Shown: positions 44,408-54,318, numbered from the stretch's first letter. The stretch is DNA of 64,000 bases from Frankiales bacterium (GCA_016125335.1 WGLY01000017.1:248001-312000), one strand, 5' to 3'. Notes: a model not told the origin generated them from the sequence alone. Translations and numbers: made by a program.

Positions 44408-45646
44408 GTGACCGGGGCTGCGCGCGCGCTCGTCGTCGGCGCCGGCCTCGGCGGCCTGCGCGCCGCGGAGGCGCTGCGCGGAGCCGGGTTCGACGGCGAG
44501 CTCGTCGTGCTCGGCGAGGAGGACTGGGCGCCCTACAACCGGCCGCCGCTGTCGAAGGAGGCGCTGGCCGGCGAGCTCGACCACGAGCGCCTAGCCTTCC
44601 GGGTGCGCCGCGAGGCCGCCGACATCACCTGGCGCCACGGCGTGCGCGCGGTGGCGGCCGACCTCGACGGCCGCACGGTGGTCCTCGCCGACGGGGAGCG
44701 ACTCGGCTGGGACGTCCTCGTCGCCGCCACCGGTATGCGGGCGCGGCGGCTCGAGGTGCCGGGCCCGCCGCCCAGCGCGGCCGCGGGCCGGCACGTGGTG
44801 CGCACCCTCGACGACGCGATCGCGCTGCGCGTCGCCCTCGCCCCCGGCGCGCGCGTGGTGGTGCTCGGCGCCGGGTTCATCGGCTGCGAGGTCGCCGCGT
44901 CGGCGCGCGGCCTCGGCTGCGAGGTCACGTGCGTGGCGCTCGACGAGGTCCCCATGCAGCGGCCCCTCGGCCGTGTGCTGGGCGCCGAGCTGCGCCGCCG
45001 GCACGAGATGCGGGGCGTCGCCTTCCGCCTCGGCGTCACCGTGGCCGCGTTCCTCGGCGACGACGTGGTCGAGGGGGTGGAGCTCGGCGACGGCACCCAG
45101 GTGCCCGCCGACGTCGTGGTGGAGGCGGTCGGCACGAGCGCCAACGTGGAGTGGCTCGCGGGCAACGGCCTCGACCTCGCCGACGGCGTGCGCACCGACG
45201 CCGCGCTGCGGCCCCTGCGCGACGGCGCACCGCTCGACGGCGTGGCCGTCGTCGGCGACATCGCGCGCTTCCCGAACACTCGGTTCGACGACGACGCCCA
45301 CCGCGTCGAGCACTGGAGCTTGCCCACGGACAGCGGCCGCCGCGCGGGCGAGGTGCTCGCGGCCTACCTGGCCGGGCGGTCCTACGACGAGGTGGTGGCG
45401 CGGGAGTGGGCACCGCTGCCGTCGTTCTGGTCCGACCAGTACGACGTGCACCTGCAGTCCTTCGGCTACCCGGGGCTGGCCGACCCGGACGGCGCGGTGC
45501 TGCTCGAGGGCGACCTCGGCGCGGAGTGCGTCGTGGGCTACCGCCGCGGCGACGACCTCGTCGGCGTCGTCGGGCTCGGCATGATGCGCGTGCTCCTCGG
45601 CTATCGCGAGCGGCTCGGTCGCGGCCGGGCCGGCGTCTCGGCGTAG
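44408..45646 (+). CDS. FAD/NAD(P)-dependent ferredoxin-reductase-like oxidoreductase
   Basis: A 412-residue flavoprotein. An FAD-binding Rossmann motif ([16 protein letters not shown], residues about 8-23), NRPPLSKE, an NAD-binding [17 protein letters not shown] (about 158-173) and an FAD-ribityl motif [10 protein letters not shown] give the ferredoxin/rubredoxin reductase family. The C-terminal domain with [15 protein letters not shown] is the usual Reductase_C. It probably passes electrons from NAD(P)H to a small iron-sulfur protein or P450. GTG 44408. No ferredoxin gene is adjacent. Confidence 0.9.
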   Translation: MTGAARALVVGAGLGGLRAAEALRGAGFDGELVVLGEEDWAPYNRPPLSKEALAGELDHERLAFRVRREAADITWRHGVRAVAADLDGRTVVLADGERLGWDVLVAATGMRARRLEVPGPPPSAAAGRHVVRTLDDAIALRVALAPGARVVVLGAGFIGCEVAASARGLGCEVTCVALDEVPMQRPLGRVLGAELRRRHEMRGVAFRLGVTVAAFLGDDVVEGVELGDGTQVPADVVVEAVGTSANVEWLAGNGLDLADGVRTDAALRPLRDGAPLDGVAVVGDIARFPNTRFDDDAHRVEHWSLPTDSGRRAGEVLAAYLAGRSYDEVVAREWAPLPSFWSDQYDVHLQSFGYPGLADPDGAVLLEGDLGAECVVGYRRGDDLVGVVGLGMMRVLLGYRERLGRGRAGVSA

Positions 45647-45751
45647 CGCCCGCCGGCCCGGGTGTCGCCGGGGTCCCGGTGCGCGGGACGGCGGCGTCCG
45701 CACGTGTCGACCCTTCGTCGTTTGCCGCGCGGCGTGCGCGACCGGGGGGTA

Positions 45752-45766
45752 CCGTGCGCCGCACGG
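45752..45766. promoter_or_regulatory. Perfect 15-bp palindrome before the form II cox cluster
   Basis: CCGTGCG-C-CGCACGG, 57 bases before the coxS start, in the 177-base gap after the reductase gene. It could be an operator or part of a hairpin in the leader. Confidence 0.45.
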
Positions 45767-45823
45767 CGCGACCGCTCGGGTGGTCGGCCCGTTCCCCATC
45801 CGTCCCATCCCGGAGAGTCGACG

Positions 45824-46294
45824 ATGACCCATATCGGAGTGACGGTCGACGGAGTCCTGCGCCACGGAGACGTGGAGCCGCGCCGCCTGCTCGTCCACTG
45901 GCTGCGCGAGGACCTCGGCCTGGTCGGTACCCCCATCGGGTGCGACACCTCGAACTGCGGTGCGTGCACCGTGCTCATCGACGGCCGCAGCGCGAAGTCG
46001 TGCAGCGTGCTCGCCGTCCAGGTCGACGGGAAGTCGGTCACCACCATCCAGGGCCTGACCTCCGACGGCGAGTGGCACCCGGTGCAGAAGGCGTTCAAGG
46101 AGTGCCACGGCCTCCAGTGCGGCTACTGCACCCCGGGCATGGTCATGGCGTCGGTCGACCTGCTCAGCGAGAACCCCGATCCCTCCGAGGAGGAGATCCG
46201 GCACGGCCTCGAGGGCAACCTCTGCCGGTGCACCGGCTACCACAACATCGTCAAGGCGGTCGCCACCGCCGCCGCCGAGATGCGGGGGGAGTGA
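45824..46294 (+). CDS. coxS: Molybdenum hydroxylase small subunit (CoxS, form II cluster)
   Basis: A 156-residue iron-sulfur subunit. The plant-type [2Fe-2S] cluster is bound by Cys in [17 protein letters not shown] and later KSC; the second cluster is held by CGYCTPGM and CRCTGY. It passes electrons from the molybdenum site to the FAD subunit. ATG 45824. It opens a coxS-coxL-coxM operon, the order typical of form II clusters; the next gene starts four bases after its stop. Confidence 0.94.
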   Translation: MTHIGVTVDGVLRHGDVEPRRLLVHWLREDLGLVGTPIGCDTSNCGACTVLIDGRSAKSCSVLAVQVDGKSVTTIQGLTSDGEWHPVQKAFKECHGLQCGYCTPGMVMASVDLLSENPDPSEEEIRHGLEGNLCRCTGYHNIVKAVATAAAEMRGE

Positions 46295-46298
46295 GGAC

Positions 46299-48677
46299 AT
46301 GACCGAGACGACGATGCGCACGGACGGCCCCGCGATCGGGCGGGCCGACCGCCGCAAGGAGGACACCCGGCTGCTCACCGGCCGGACGAACTGGACCGAC
46401 AACATCCAGCTGCCCGGCACGCTGCACATGGCGACGCTGCGGGCTCCCATGGCGCACGCGAAGATCCTCGGCATCGACACCACCGCGGCCCGCGCCGCGG
46501 AGGGCGTCGTGGCCGTCTTCACCGGGCAGGACTTCCCCGAGCTGGCCGGCTCCACCTGCGTGTGGCCGGTCACCGACGACATCAAGATGAGCCACTACCC
46601 GGCCATCTGCGTCGACGAGGTCAAGTACGGCGGCGACGTCGTCGCGGTCGTGCTGGCCACCGAGCAGTACCTCGCCACCGACGCCCTCGACCTCATCGAC
46701 GTCGACTACGAGCCGCTGCCCGCCGTCGTCGACATGGAGGAGGCGCTCAAGCCGGGCGCGCCGCTCGTGCACGCCGACATGGGCACCAACGAGTGCTACG
46801 TCGCGAAGATGCCGTGCGGCGACTACGAGGCCGTGCGCGCCAAAGCCGACCGCGTGGTGAAGCGCCGCTTCATCAACCAGCGGCTGATCCCCAACCCGAT
46901 GGAGCCCCGCTCCGTGGTGGCGGCCCCGATGGGCATGAGCGACGAGATCACCCTGTGGTCGGCCACCCAGATCCCGCACGTGCTGCGCGTGCTGCTCGCG
47001 CTGCTCACCGGCATCCCCGAGAACAACCTGCGCGTGGTGGCGCCCGACGTCGGCGGCGGCTTCGGGGCGAAGCTGCAGATCTACCGCGAGGATGTCCTCG
47101 CGGTGGTGCTGGCCAAGAAGCTCCAGCGGCCGGTGAAGTGGACCGAGACGCGCACCGAGCACATGCTCGCCACGCACCACGGGCGCGACCAGATCCAGGA
47201 CATCGAGCTCGCCGTCACCAACGACGGCCGCATCCTCGGCATGAAGGTCGACCTGCTCGCCGACATGGGCGCGTACCTGCAGATCATCACGCCGGGCACG
47301 CCGCTGCTCGGGATGTTCATGTACTCGGGCATCTACAAGATGGAGGCGCTCGACTTCACCTGCACGGGCGTCTACACCACCAAGACGCCCACCGACGCCT
47401 ACCGCGGCGCCGGCCGCCCGGAGGCCACCTACGCGATCGAGCGGATCGTGGAGGAGGCCGCGGCCGAGCTCGGCATGGAGGCGATGGAGTTCCGCAAGAA
47501 GAACTGGATCACCCACGAGGAATTCCCCTATACGCAGATCGCGGGGCTCACGTACGACACCGGCAACTACGAGGCGGCCACCGCCCGGGCCATGGAGCTC
47601 TTCGGCTACGACGAGCTGCGCGCCGAGCAGGCCCGCCGCCGTGAGGCGGGCGACCCGGTGCAGCTCGGCATCGGCATCTCGACGTTCACCGAGATGTGCG
47701 GGCTCGCGCCGTCGCGCACGCTGGGCGCGCTCAAGTACGTCGCCGGCGGCTGGGAGCACTGCACGATCCGCGCGCTGCCCACCGGCAAGATCGAGCTCAT
47801 CACGGGCACGTCGCCGCACGGCCAGGGCCACGAGACCGCGTGGAGCCAGATCGCCAGCGACATCATCGGCGTCCCGGTCGAGGACATCGAGGTCGTGCAC
47901 GGCGACACCGGGCGTGCCCCCTACGGCATGGACACCTACGGCTCCCGCTCGCTCGCGGTCGGCGGCCAGGCGATCAAGGCCGCGGGCGAGCGGCTCGTCG
48001 AGAAGGCGAAGCTCATCGCGGCCCACCAGCTCGAGGTCAGCCCGGACGACATCGAGTTCGACAAGGGCACCTACGCGGTGAAGGGCGACCCGGAGAAGTC
48101 CACGACCATCCAGGCGATCGCCTTCGAGGCGTTCACCGCGCACAACCTGCCCGACGGCATGGAGCCCACGCTGTCCGGCGAGTCCACCGTCGACCCGATG
48201 GACTTCTCCTACCCGCACGGCACGCACCTCGCGGCGATGGAGGTCGACACCGAGACCGGTCAGGTCACGCTGCGCAAGTACGTCGCCGTCGACGACTGCG
48301 GGGTGCAGATCAACCCGATGATCGTCGAGGGCCAGGTGCACGGTGGCCTCGCGCAGGGCATCGCGCAGGCCCTCTACGAGGGGGCGCTCTACGACGCCGA
48401 GGGCAACCTGCTCACCGGCAACATGGGCGACTACCTGCTCCCGAGCGCGGCGGACCTGCCGTCGTTCGACACCGACCGCACGGTCACGCCGTCGACGACG
48501 CACCCGCTGGGCACCAAGGGGATCGGCGAGGCCGGCGCCATCGCCTCGACTCCCGCCATCATCAACGGCATCGTCGACGCGGTGCGCCACCTCGGCGTCA
48601 ACGACGTCTTCATGCCGGCGAGTCCGCAGAACGTATGGCGTGCGCTGCAGGCCGCCAAGAACGGAGGCGCGGCATGA
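46299..48677 (+). CDS. coxL: Molybdenum hydroxylase large subunit (CoxL, form II type)
   Basis: A 792-residue catalytic subunit of the xanthine-oxidase family. The diagnostic loop at 367-373 reads AYRGAGR, the form II signature; the Cys that anchors copper in true CO dehydrogenase is absent. GHGQGHE-type MCD contacts appear as [14 protein letters not shown], and the general-base Glu is in [10 protein letters not shown]. Form II enzymes are of uncertain substrate; CO oxidation activity has not been established for most. It overlaps coxM by four bases (ATGA). Confidence 0.93.
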   Translation: MTETTMRTDGPAIGRADRRKEDTRLLTGRTNWTDNIQLPGTLHMATLRAPMAHAKILGIDTTAARAAEGVVAVFTGQDFPELAGSTCVWPVTDDIKMSHYPAICVDEVKYGGDVVAVVLATEQYLATDALDLIDVDYEPLPAVVDMEEALKPGAPLVHADMGTNECYVAKMPCGDYEAVRAKADRVVKRRFINQRLIPNPMEPRSVVAAPMGMSDEITLWSATQIPHVLRVLLALLTGIPENNLRVVAPDVGGGFGAKLQIYREDVLAVVLAKKLQRPVKWTETRTEHMLATHHGRDQIQDIELAVTNDGRILGMKVDLLADMGAYLQIITPGTPLLGMFMYSGIYKMEALDFTCTGVYTTKTPTDAYRGAGRPEATYAIERIVEEAAAELGMEAMEFRKKNWITHEEFPYTQIAGLTYDTGNYEAATARAMELFGYDELRAEQARRREAGDPVQLGIGISTFTEMCGLAPSRTLGALKYVAGGWEHCTIRALPTGKIELITGTSPHGQGHETAWSQIASDIIGVPVEDIEVVHGDTGRAPYGMDTYGSRSLAVGGQAIKAAGERLVEKAKLIAAHQLEVSPDDIEFDKGTYAVKGDPEKSTTIQAIAFEAFTAHNLPDGMEPTLSGESTVDPMDFSYPHGTHLAAMEVDTETGQVTLRKYVAVDDCGVQINPMIVEGQVHGGLAQGIAQALYEGALYDAEGNLLTGNMGDYLLPSAADLPSFDTDRTVTPSTTHPLGTKGIGEAGAIASTPAIINGIVDAVRHLGVNDVFMPASPQNVWRALQAAKNGGAA

Positions 48678-49531
48678 TCCCCGCAGCGTTCGACTACGTC
48701 CGGGCCGGCTCGGTCGAGGAGGCGGTCGCCGCGCTCGCGGCGGCCGGCGAGGACGGGAAGGTGCTCGGCGGCGGCCAGTCGCTGCTGCCGGTGCTGCGCC
48801 TGCGCCTCAACCAGCCGTCCGTCCTCGTCGACGTGAGCTCGGTCGACGAGATGCGCCAGGTGAGCGACGAGGGCGACGCCCTCGTCATCGGCGCGGCGGT
48901 GACCACCTACGAGGTCATGCACCACGACCTCGTGCGCTCGGGCGCGCCCCTGCTGTCGCAGGCCGCGGCCGAGGTGGCCGACCCCGCGATCCGGCACCGC
49001 GGCACGTTCGGCGGCTCCTGCGCCCACGCCGACCCGGCGGGCGACCTGCCCACGGTGGCGCGGGTGCTCGACGCCGAGTTCGTCGTCGCCGGTGCCGGCG
49101 GCCGGCGCACCGTCGCGGCGGCGGACTTCTTCGTCGACTTCTTCACCACCGCGGTCGGCCCGGACGAGGTGCTCGTCGCGGTCCGCGTGCCCAAGCTGGG
49201 CGCGGGCTGGGGCTTCGACTACCAGAAGTTCCACCGCACCGCCCAGGCCTGGGCGATCGTCGGCGCCGCGGCCGCGGTGAAGGTCGAGGGCGGCACCATC
49301 ACCGAGGCGCGCGTGGGCCTGACCAACATGGGCCCGAGCCCGGTGCGCGCCTCGTCGGTCGAGGCCGCCCTCACCGGCGGGCCCGCCACGGCCGAGGCCA
49401 TCGCGGCGGCGTCCGCGTCGGCCGCCGAGGGCACCGCGCCCACCAGCGACACCCACGCCGACGCCGACTTCCGGCGTCACCTCGCGGCAGTGCTCACCAA
49501 GCGCGCGGTCAGCAAGGCGGCGGGGCTGTAG
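48674..49531 (+). CDS. coxM: FAD-binding subunit of molybdenum hydroxylase (CoxM, form II cluster)
   Basis: A 285-residue protein of the FAD-binding PCMH/CO_deh_flav_C family. FAD-binding motifs are GGGQSLLPVLRLRL (about 32-45) and RGTFGGSCAHADPAGD (about 112-127). It takes electrons from CoxS. ATG 48674 overlaps the stop of coxL. A strong 15-bp hairpin follows at 49549-49590 and ends the operon. Confidence 0.94.
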   Translation: MIPAAFDYVRAGSVEEAVAALAAAGEDGKVLGGGQSLLPVLRLRLNQPSVLVDVSSVDEMRQVSDEGDALVIGAAVTTYEVMHHDLVRSGAPLLSQAAAEVADPAIRHRGTFGGSCAHADPAGDLPTVARVLDAEFVVAGAGGRRTVAAADFFVDFFTTAVGPDEVLVAVRVPKLGAGWGFDYQKFHRTAQAWAIVGAAAAVKVEGGTITEARVGLTNMGPSPVRASSVEAALTGGPATAEAIAAASASAAEGTAPTSDTHADADFRRHLAAVLTKRAVSKAAGL

Positions 49532-49548
49532 CCACCGGACAGGGGACG

Positions 49549-49590
49549 GCACGACGCCGCGACGGCTCTCGGGCTGTCGCGGCGTCGTGC
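49549..49590. terminator. Bidirectional hairpin between coxM and modC
   Basis: A perfect 15-bp stem (GCACGACGCCGCGAC at 49549-49563, complement at 49576-49590) with a 12-base loop. It sits between convergent genes (coxM stop 49531, modC stop 49611), suiting a shared terminator. Confidence 0.8.
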
Positions 49591-49610
49591 TGCCGGGGCC
49601 CGAAGGGGGA

Positions 49611-50699
49611 TCAGCCCGGGTAGACCTCGAGCTCGGTCGCCTTGGCCGAGAGCCACACCCGCTCGCCGCGTCGCACGTGCAGCTCCGCGACCGAGGCGGA
49701 CGTGACGTCGACGACCACGGTGGGCGGCCCGGCCACCGTCACGCGTACCCGGTCGCCGATCGACTCGATCCCCTCGACCGTGCCCTCCCAGACGTTGCGC
49801 GCGCTGCCCTCGGGCTGGCGCAGGTGCAGCGCGACCGCCGAGGGCCGCACGGCCACGAGCACCGGCCCGCGCACGGCGCGGTCGGCGACGTGCAGCGTGC
49901 CGCCGCCCTCCACCGTCACGTCGCCGTCGTGCGCCGTGCCGCGCAGCAGGTTGAGCCCGAGGAGCCGTGCGACGTAGTCGCTGGCCGGGCGTCGCGCGAC
50001 GTCGAGCGCGCTGCCCTGCTGCGTCACCGCGCCGTGCTCGAGAACCACGAGCCGGTCGGCGAGCACGAGGGCGTCGAGGGCGTCGTGGGTGACCAGCAGC
50101 GTGGGTCCGTCGAAGGCGTGCAGGTGGTCGCGCAGCTCGGACCGCACGTCCAGCCGGGTGCCGGCGTCGAGCGCGGCCAGGGGCTCGTCGAGCAGCAGGG
50201 CGGCGGGGTCGCCGGCCAGCGCGCGGGCGAGGGCGACCCGCTGCGCCTGCCCGCCGGAGAGCTGGCCCGGCCGCCGGTCGCGCAGCTCGCCCAGGCCGAG
50301 CCGCTCCACCCACGCCAGCGCGGTCGCGCGCGACTGCGCCCGCCCGCGCCCCGCGCAGCGCGGCCCGAACGCGACGTTGTCCAGCACGGACAGGTGCGGG
50401 AAGAGGCGGTAGTCCTGGAACACGATGCCGACCCGGCGGCGGCCGGGCGGCACGAGCACGCCGCGCGCGGGGTCGTCGACGACGTCCTCCCCGAGCCGCA
50501 CGGACCCCTCGTCGAGCGGCACCAGGCCGCACACCGTGCGCAGCAGCGTGGACTTGCCCGCGCCGTTCGGCCCGAGCACCGCGACGACCTCGCCGGGCGC
50601 CACGCGCACGTCGACGTCGAGGGTGAACGCGGGACGCCGCACGACGGCGCGCGCCTCCAGGCCGCCGGTGCGTGCGGACCCGGCCGGGCGGGCGCTCAC
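49611..50699 (-). CDS. modC: Molybdate ABC transporter ATP-binding protein
   Basis: A 362-residue ATPase that powers molybdate uptake. Walker A GPNGAGKST, signature LSGGQAQRVALARAL and Walker B ALLLDEPLAALD are intact. The C-terminal ~80 residues form a TOBE domain (NVWEGTVEGIESIGDRVRV), which binds molybdate in ModC. GTG 50699 overlaps the modB stop. The operon runs modA-modB-modC toward the left, convergent on the form II cox cluster. Confidence 0.92.
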   Translation of the reverse strand: MSARPAGSARTGGLEARAVVRRPAFTLDVDVRVAPGEVVAVLGPNGAGKSTLLRTVCGLVPLDEGSVRLGEDVVDDPARGVLVPPGRRRVGIVFQDYRLFPHLSVLDNVAFGPRCAGRGRAQSRATALAWVERLGLGELRDRRPGQLSGGQAQRVALARALAGDPAALLLDEPLAALDAGTRLDVRSELRDHLHAFDGPTLLVTHDALDALVLADRLVVLEHGAVTQQGSALDVARRPASDYVARLLGLNLLRGTAHDGDVTVEGGGTLHVADRAVRGPVLVAVRPSAVALHLRQPEGSARNVWEGTVEGIESIGDRVRVTVAGPPTVVVDVTSASVAELHVRRGERVWLSAKATELEVYPG

Positions 50700-51505
50700 G
50701 ACGCCACCCCCGTGCGCAGCCAGCGGTCGCGCAGCGCGACGAGCACGGCCACCGACACCGCGAGCAGCACCAGGCTCAGCGCCACGGCCTCGCTGGGGTC
50801 GGTCTCGAGGCCGAGGTAGGCGGCCAGCGGCAGCGTGCGCGTGACGCCCTGGAGGTTGCCGGCGAAGGTGATGGTCGCGCCGAACTCGCCGAGGGCGCGG
50901 GCGAAGGTGAGGACGACGCCGGCCGCGATGGAGGGCAGCACGAGGGGCACGGTCACCCGCCGGAACACGGTGAGCCGGCCCGCGCCCAGCGTGGCCGCGG
51001 CGTCCTCGAGGCCGGTGTCCAGCGAGCGCAGGGCGCCCTCCAGCGTGATCACGAGGAACGGCAGCGCCACGAACGTCTGGGCCACCACGACGCCCGGCGT
51101 GGTGAACGGCAGCGACACCCCGCAGCACGAGTAGAGGTACTGCCCCACGATGCCGGCGCGCCCGAAAGCCAGCAGCAGGGCGATGCCGCCCACCACCGGC
51201 GGCAGCACCAGGGGCACCGTCACCAGTGCGCGCAGGAGGCGGCGTCCGGCGAACGTGCCGCGCGCGAGCACCCAGGCCAGGGGGACGCCGACGACCACCG
51301 CCAGCACCGTGGCCGACGTCGAGGTCACGAGCGAGAGGCGCAGCGCGTCGAGGCTGGCCGGCGAGGTGAGGATCTGCGCCATCCGGCCCCACGGGGCGCG
51401 GACCAGCAGGCCGAGGATCGGGAGCGCGAGGAACGCGAGCGCGATCGCCGCCGGGACCGCGACCGGCCACGGCGGCGCGGTCACCGGGCGCCCGCGTCGG
51501 CTCAC
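50696..51505 (-). CDS. modB: Molybdate ABC transporter permease
   Basis: A 269-residue membrane protein with about six TM helices. The binding-protein-dependent permease EAA-like loop is EDAAATLGAGRLTVFRRVTVPLV, and LGEFGATITFAG is characteristic of ModB. GTG 51505 overlaps modA by four bases; GTG 51484 is an alternative start. It forms the channel for molybdate. Confidence 0.92.
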   Translation of the reverse strand: MSRRGRPVTAPPWPVAVPAAIALAFLALPILGLLVRAPWGRMAQILTSPASLDALRLSLVTSTSATVLAVVVGVPLAWVLARGTFAGRRLLRALVTVPLVLPPVVGGIALLLAFGRAGIVGQYLYSCCGVSLPFTTPGVVVAQTFVALPFLVITLEGALRSLDTGLEDAAATLGAGRLTVFRRVTVPLVLPSIAAGVVLTFARALGEFGATITFAGNLQGVTRTLPLAAYLGLETDPSEAVALSLVLLAVSVAVLVALRDRWLRTGVAS

Positions 51506-52305
51506 GGCGAGCCGAACCCCGCCGCGTTCAGGACGGACTGGCCGTCGGGCGAGAGCACGTAGTCGACGAACGCCCGGGCCAGGGCGGGGTTCTGGCTCGA
51601 GCCGATGGTGGCGATCGGGTACGAGGTGGTCACGTTCGACGCCGCCGGGATGCTCACGCCGACCACGCTGCCGCCGGCCGCCTTCACGTCGGTGACGTAG
51701 ACGATCCCGGCGTCCGCCTCGCCGAGCGCCACCTTGGACAGCACCGCCTTGACGTCGGCCTCCTCGCTCACCGGGGTCACGGTGAGCTTGTTGGCCGCGA
51801 ACAGCTTCAGGGCGGCCGCGCCGCAGGGCACCGCGGGCTGGCACACCACGACCTTGAGACCGGGCTTGGCCAGGTCGGCGAGCGAGGTGACCGGCACGTG
51901 CGGGGAGGTCGGGGTGGCCACCTCGAGGGAGTTCGTCGCGAACGTCGTCGGGCTGCTCGCCAGGCCGGCGCCCGTGACGGTGTCCATCGTCGTCTGGCTC
52001 GCGGCGGCGAACACGTCGGCCGGGGCCGCCTGGGTGATCTGCTCGGCCAGCGTGCTGCTGCCGCCGAAGTTGAACCGCACGGTGGTGCCCGGGTGGGCCG
52101 CCTCGAACTGGCGGCCGAGGGTGGTGAAGGAGCCGGTCAGCGAGGCGGCGGCGAACACCGTGATCGTGCCGGTCGGCGCCCCGGACGGGGCCGCTCCCGC
52201 CGAGGAGCCGCCGGCCCCCGGCGAGGCCGACGTCGAGGAACCCGTCGAGCAGGCGGCGAGGGTGAGGGCGGCCAGGCCCAGGGCGAGGGGGCGGCGGACG
52301 TCCAC
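51502..52305 (-). CDS. modA: Molybdate-binding lipoprotein
   Basis: A 267-residue periplasmic-binding-type protein. A lipoprotein signal with the lipobox LAAC (Cys19) is followed by a Ser/Gly-rich linker. The molybdate-binding fold contains ITVFAAASLTGSF, FNFGGSSTLAEQI, ADVFAAAS and DAGIVYVTD, all family landmarks. GTG 52305 follows GGGAGG. First gene of modABC; its promoter lies in the 238-base region shared with the XdhC-like gene at 52544. Confidence 0.93.
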   Translation of the reverse strand: MDVRRPLALGLAALTLAACSTGSSTSASPGAGGSSAGAAPSGAPTGTITVFAAASLTGSFTTLGRQFEAAHPGTTVRFNFGGSSTLAEQITQAAPADVFAAASQTTMDTVTGAGLASSPTTFATNSLEVATPTSPHVPVTSLADLAKPGLKVVVCQPAVPCGAAALKLFAANKLTVTPVSEEADVKAVLSKVALGEADAGIVYVTDVKAAGGSVVGVSIPAASNVTTSYPIATIGSSQNPALARAFVDYVLSPDGQSVLNAAGFGSP

Positions 52306-52543
52306 GGGTCCTCCCGGGTCGCGGACCGGGCCGCAGCGCGGGGGGTGGAGCTCGCGGCGGGCGGGGCGCAGTCGAGTGTGGTTCCCGAGAGTACGTCCTG
52401 ATCTGCGGTTCGACAACGTACGAGAGGACGCACCTGCGCTCTCCGGAGAGCATCGGTGGTCGGCGGGTCGGCGGTGGTGGACGGCCGTCGAGCGCCGGGC
52501 GACCGGCGGTGAGAGGCTCGGACCGACTGCGGAGGTGGTCGCT

Positions 52544-53596
52544 GTGTCGTCCCTCTACGACCTCGCCGGGCCCGCCGACGCCGGCGCGCCGGGCCCGTCC
52601 GACCCGTCCGACCCGTCCGACCCGTCGGGCGCGCGGGACGTCGTCGCCTTCGCCCGGGTGGCCGCGGCCGCCGGGCTCGGGGCGCGCTGGCCCGGCCAGG
52701 TCGCCCTGCTGGGGCCCGGCGCTGCGGGCGCGGCGGCCGGGTCGCTGCTCGGCGGGGCGGTGGAACCCGCGTCGCTGGACCTGTCCGCGGTGCTCGACCG
52801 CAGCGCGGCGGGCGGCCTCGTCGACGTCGAGTTCGACGACGCCGCCGCGGTGCGCGCGGGGCTCGCGTGCGGCGGCCGCGCGAGCATCCTGGTGCAGCCG
52901 ATCGGGGCGCTGCCGCCCGAGGTGCTCTCCGCGCTCGCCCATCGGCGGCCCACCGCGGTGCTCACCCGGCTCGACGACCCAGCCCTCCCCACACGGGCCC
53001 CGGCGCCGCCGGGCGACCCCGCCTACGGCGACCCGGACTCGCCGGACTCGCTCGCCCGCTCGCTGCTCGAGCGCGGCGAGCCCGCCGACGCGGTGGCCGA
53101 GACGGCGTCGGGCCGGATGCTCGTGAGCGTCTACGTGCCGGCACCGCACCTCGTGGTGGTGGGCAGCGGCGCGCTCGCCACCGCGCTCGGCGCCCAGCTC
53201 GCGCTGCTGGGGTGGAGCTCGGCCGAGGTGACCGGCCTCGACGACGCCCTCGCCGCCGTCGACGCCCTCGGCCCCGGCGACGGCGTGCTCATGGTCGACC
53301 ACAGCGCCGACGTCGACGGCCCGGTGCTCGCCCGCGCGCTGCGTGGCGGCGTCGGCTACGTCGCGGCCCTCGGCTCGCGCCGCACCCAGGCGGCGCGGCG
53401 CGAGCGGCTGCGCGCGATCGGTGTGGACGAGGCGTCGATCGAGCGGCTGCGCGGCCCCGCGGGCCTCGACATCGGGTCGCGCACGCCGGCGGAGATCGCG
53501 GTGGCGATCGTGGCCGAGATGCTCAGCGTGCGCGCCTCCACCAGCGGTGCCGCCCTGCGCGACACCACCGGCCACCTCAACGCCGGCCGCCCCTGA
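52544..53596 (+). CDS. Divergent XdhC/CoxI-family protein
   Basis: A 350-residue protein. The C-terminal Rossmann domain contains LVVVGSGALATALGAQL, ALGSRRTQAARRERL and GPAGLDIGSRTPAEIAVAIVAE, the XdhC_C pattern. XdhC binds Moco and inserts it, sulfurated, into hydroxylases. Unlike the paralogue at 54915, the N-terminal GGCVE motif reads GGAVE, so the conserved Cys is lost; the second motif LACGG is kept. Residues about 17-30 are a DPS nonapeptide-type repeat from a 9-base tandem unit. GTG 52544 with GGAGG is preferred. It is divergent from modABC. Confidence 0.8.
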   Translation: MSSLYDLAGPADAGAPGPSDPSDPSDPSGARDVVAFARVAAAAGLGARWPGQVALLGPGAAGAAAGSLLGGAVEPASLDLSAVLDRSAAGGLVDVEFDDAAAVRAGLACGGRASILVQPIGALPPEVLSALAHRRPTAVLTRLDDPALPTRAPAPPGDPAYGDPDSPDSLARSLLERGEPADAVAETASGRMLVSVYVPAPHLVVVGSGALATALGAQLALLGWSSAEVTGLDDALAAVDALGPGDGVLMVDHSADVDGPVLARALRGGVGYVAALGSRRTQAARRERLRAIGVDEASIERLRGPAGLDIGSRTPAEIAVAIVAEMLSVRASTSGAALRDTTGHLNAGRP

Positions 53597-53605
53597 CCAC
53601 CCGCC

Positions 53606-53682
53606 AGACCCCGTCGTTACTGCCCGAACGACCGGAAACCGGCGCGGAATCCGGTCGTTCCGGCAGTAACGACGAGGGGGTC
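53606..53682. repeat. Covarying member of the palindrome family (copy 4)
   Basis: Arms 53613-53635 and 53651-53673 match at 22 of 23 positions, with a 15-base loop, and flank GACCCC/GGGGTC. The core GTTACTGCC-GAACG-CCG aligns with TCACTGGTG-AACGG-TCG of the other copies, with both arms changed together. It lies between convergent genes (stops at 53596 and 53689). Confidence 0.7.
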
Positions 53683-53688
53683 GGGTGC

Positions 53689-54096
53689 TCAGCGGTGGGC
53701 GGGGATCTCGATGCCGACGTTGGTCGACTTCACCGTGGCGACGGCGAGCACGCCCGGCTCGAGCCCGAGCTCGTCGGCGGCCTCGCGGCTCATGAGCGAC
53801 ACCATCCGGTGCGGGCCCACCTGGAGCTCCACCTGCGCCATCACGGTGTCGCGCACCACGCGCGTGACGATCCCCACCAGGCGGTTGCGCGCCGACGCGC
53901 TCACCACGGGCGACTCCAGCGCGGGCTCCTCCGCGGCCCGGGCGGCCATGAACCGCGCGAGCTCCGCGCCCTCGACCACCGCGCGGCCGGCGTCGTCCGT
54001 CGTGGTCGCGAACCGGCCGGCGTCGGCCCAGCGGCGCACGGTGTCGTCGCTCACCTGGAGGAGCGCGGCGACCTCGCTGATCCGCAGCTGCGTCAT
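53689..54096 (-). CDS. HTH-TOBE molybdate-responsive regulator candidate
   Basis: A 135-residue protein. The N-terminal excisionase/MerR-like HTH (LRISEVAALLQVSDDTVRRWADAG, about 4-27) is followed by a Mop/TOBE domain (about 68-133) with RNRLVGIVTRVVRDTVMAQV and VKSTNVGIEI. TOBE domains bind molybdate or tungstate, so it probably links molybdenum supply to transcription. It resembles the actinobacterial HTH-Mop proteins and could be a ModE substitute, since no ModE is here. ATG 54096. Confidence 0.85.
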   Translation of the reverse strand: MTQLRISEVAALLQVSDDTVRRWADAGRFATTTDDAGRAVVEGAELARFMAARAAEEPALESPVVSASARNRLVGIVTRVVRDTVMAQVELQVGPHRMVSLMSREAADELGLEPGVLAVATVKSTNVGIEIPAHR

Positions 54097-54195
54097 GCCG
54101 GGAGCGTAGGCCGCGCCGGGGCCGCGGCGCCCGGCGAGGACGACGTCCGCGGCGGACCGCGCTGGGTCGTGCGCCGGGAGTGCGGACGCCGCCCC

Positions 54196-54300
54196 GCGAC
54201 GGCGAGGCGCGCTCCGCCCACGACGACCGGCCCGGCCCCGAGGTGGTCGCCTTGCGACGGCGAGGCGCGCTCCGCCCACGACGACCGGCCCGGCCCCGAG
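54196..54300. repeat. Perfect 47-bp direct repeat
   Basis: The same 47 bases, beginning GCGACGGCGAGGCGCGCTCC and ending GGCCCCGAG, occur at 54196-54242 and 54254-54300 with no mismatch, 11 bases apart. They fill most of the 222-base gap between the MobA-like and HTH-TOBE genes. No matching element was seen elsewhere in the window. Confidence 0.9.
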
Positions 54301-54318
54301 CAGCCGGCGGCGGCACGG

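Noticed and set aside
46299..48677. Calling the first CoxL a bona fide CO dehydrogenase
   Set aside because: Its loop is AYRGAGR, the form II signature, without the Cys of AYxCSFR, and gene order is SLM rather than MSL.
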